From Neoakkermansia glycaniphila (GTDB lineage: Bacteria > Verrucomicrobiota > Verrucomicrobiia > Verrucomicrobiales > Akkermansiaceae), in NCBI RefSeq assembly GCF_001683795.1, contig NZ_LIGX01000014.1, forward strand, positions 1 to 64,000: DNA of 64,000 nt. Reading direction: 5' to 3'. The first letter of the stretch is position 1. Each line of letters opens with the position of its first letter. The notes beneath the pieces are model-generated. The model worked only from the letters and a program-made list of their open reading frames with translations. It ran no database searches and was not told where the DNA came from. Below are positions 63,897 through 64,000 of the stretch, piece by piece. The position numbers and the translations under genes were made by a program.

Positions 63897-64000
63897 ATGA
63901 AAATTGTCGTCGCTTACTCCGGTGGCCTTGACACTTCCGTACTGTTGAAGTGGCTCAAGGAAAAGTACAATGCAGAAATCATCGCCTACTGCGCAGACGT
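63897..64000 (+). CDS. argG: Argininosuccinate synthase, 5' end only
   Basis: The first 34 codons read [19 protein letters not shown] and onward, with the P-loop SGGLDTS of the N-type ATP pyrophosphatase in ArgG. The gene runs off the window. AAGGA lies at suitable spacing before the ATG. With argC at 43117 this shows arginine synthesis genes scattered rather than in one operon. Confidence 0.93.
   Translation, partial: MKIVVAYSGGLDTSVLLKWLKEKYNAEIIAYCAD

Overview
The window is a stretch of bacterial chromosome, most likely from a mucin-associated member of the Verrucomicrobiota close to Akkermansia. This is inferred from several features: moderately high GC with C-ending codons, a giant autotransporter whose leader begins MKLHLPLSLR (a leader style I associate with Akkermansia autotransporters), a secreted formylglycine-type sulfatase, a MenA-type menaquinone gene and a type-B L31. 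No 16S gene is present, so the genus call is an inference.

Layout. 30-5669: three secreted proteins of unknown role; one has a transglutaminase-like C-terminus, and the other two share an almost identical 578-bp 3' module behind unrelated AT-rich 5' halves. 5861-10130: APC permease, lipoyl synthase (lipA), a three-haem cytochrome c peroxidase, ribosomal protein L31B. 10131-16770: an AT-rich accessory stretch with a gene-poor segment, a decayed IS5-type element with intact ends, a GT61 glycosyltransferase and a DUF305/beta-propeller pair, interrupted by the native menA-DUF3820 pair. 16772-21069: a GT4 enzyme and a 1039-residue multidomain protein carrying three glycosyltransferase-like domains and one methyltransferase-like domain, probably for surface glycan assembly.

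21221-27307 is a tightly packed housekeeping run with stop/start overlaps: secreted transglutaminase, lipid kinase, coaB, a two-motif aspartic protease, rsgA, rsmB. On the minus strand follow a SanA-like DUF218 protein and a hexose-6-phosphate mutarotase. Next to these is a 222-bp cluster of eight DnaA-box-like 9-mers in one orientation, overlapping the end of an isolated gene that resembles phage tail tubular protein A. An initiator tRNA follows with its own promoter and terminator.

30838-42651 encodes a 3937-residue autotransporter: signal peptide, complete SGNH esterase domain, probable jelly-roll domain, very long beta-strand-repeat passenger and C-terminal barrel. After tRNA-Pro(GGG) comes a plus-strand run: argC, an NtrC-type regulator, an ArnT-like membrane glycosyltransferase, xseB, dxs, a TPR protein and a short recO. 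Minus-strand genes then follow: rplQ and rpoA (away from other ribosomal protein genes), the sulfatase, a Prc/Tsp protease, a TerB-ABCG-like fusion and a YkgJ-type cysteine-cluster protein. A PAS-PP2C phosphatase and the first codons of argG close the window.

The most unusual items are the esterase-headed autotransporter, the four-domain glycan enzyme, the module-sharing secreted paralogues, and the lone tail-tube-like gene beside the DnaA-box cluster. No CRISPR array, rRNA, complete prophage or recognisable defence island was seen.
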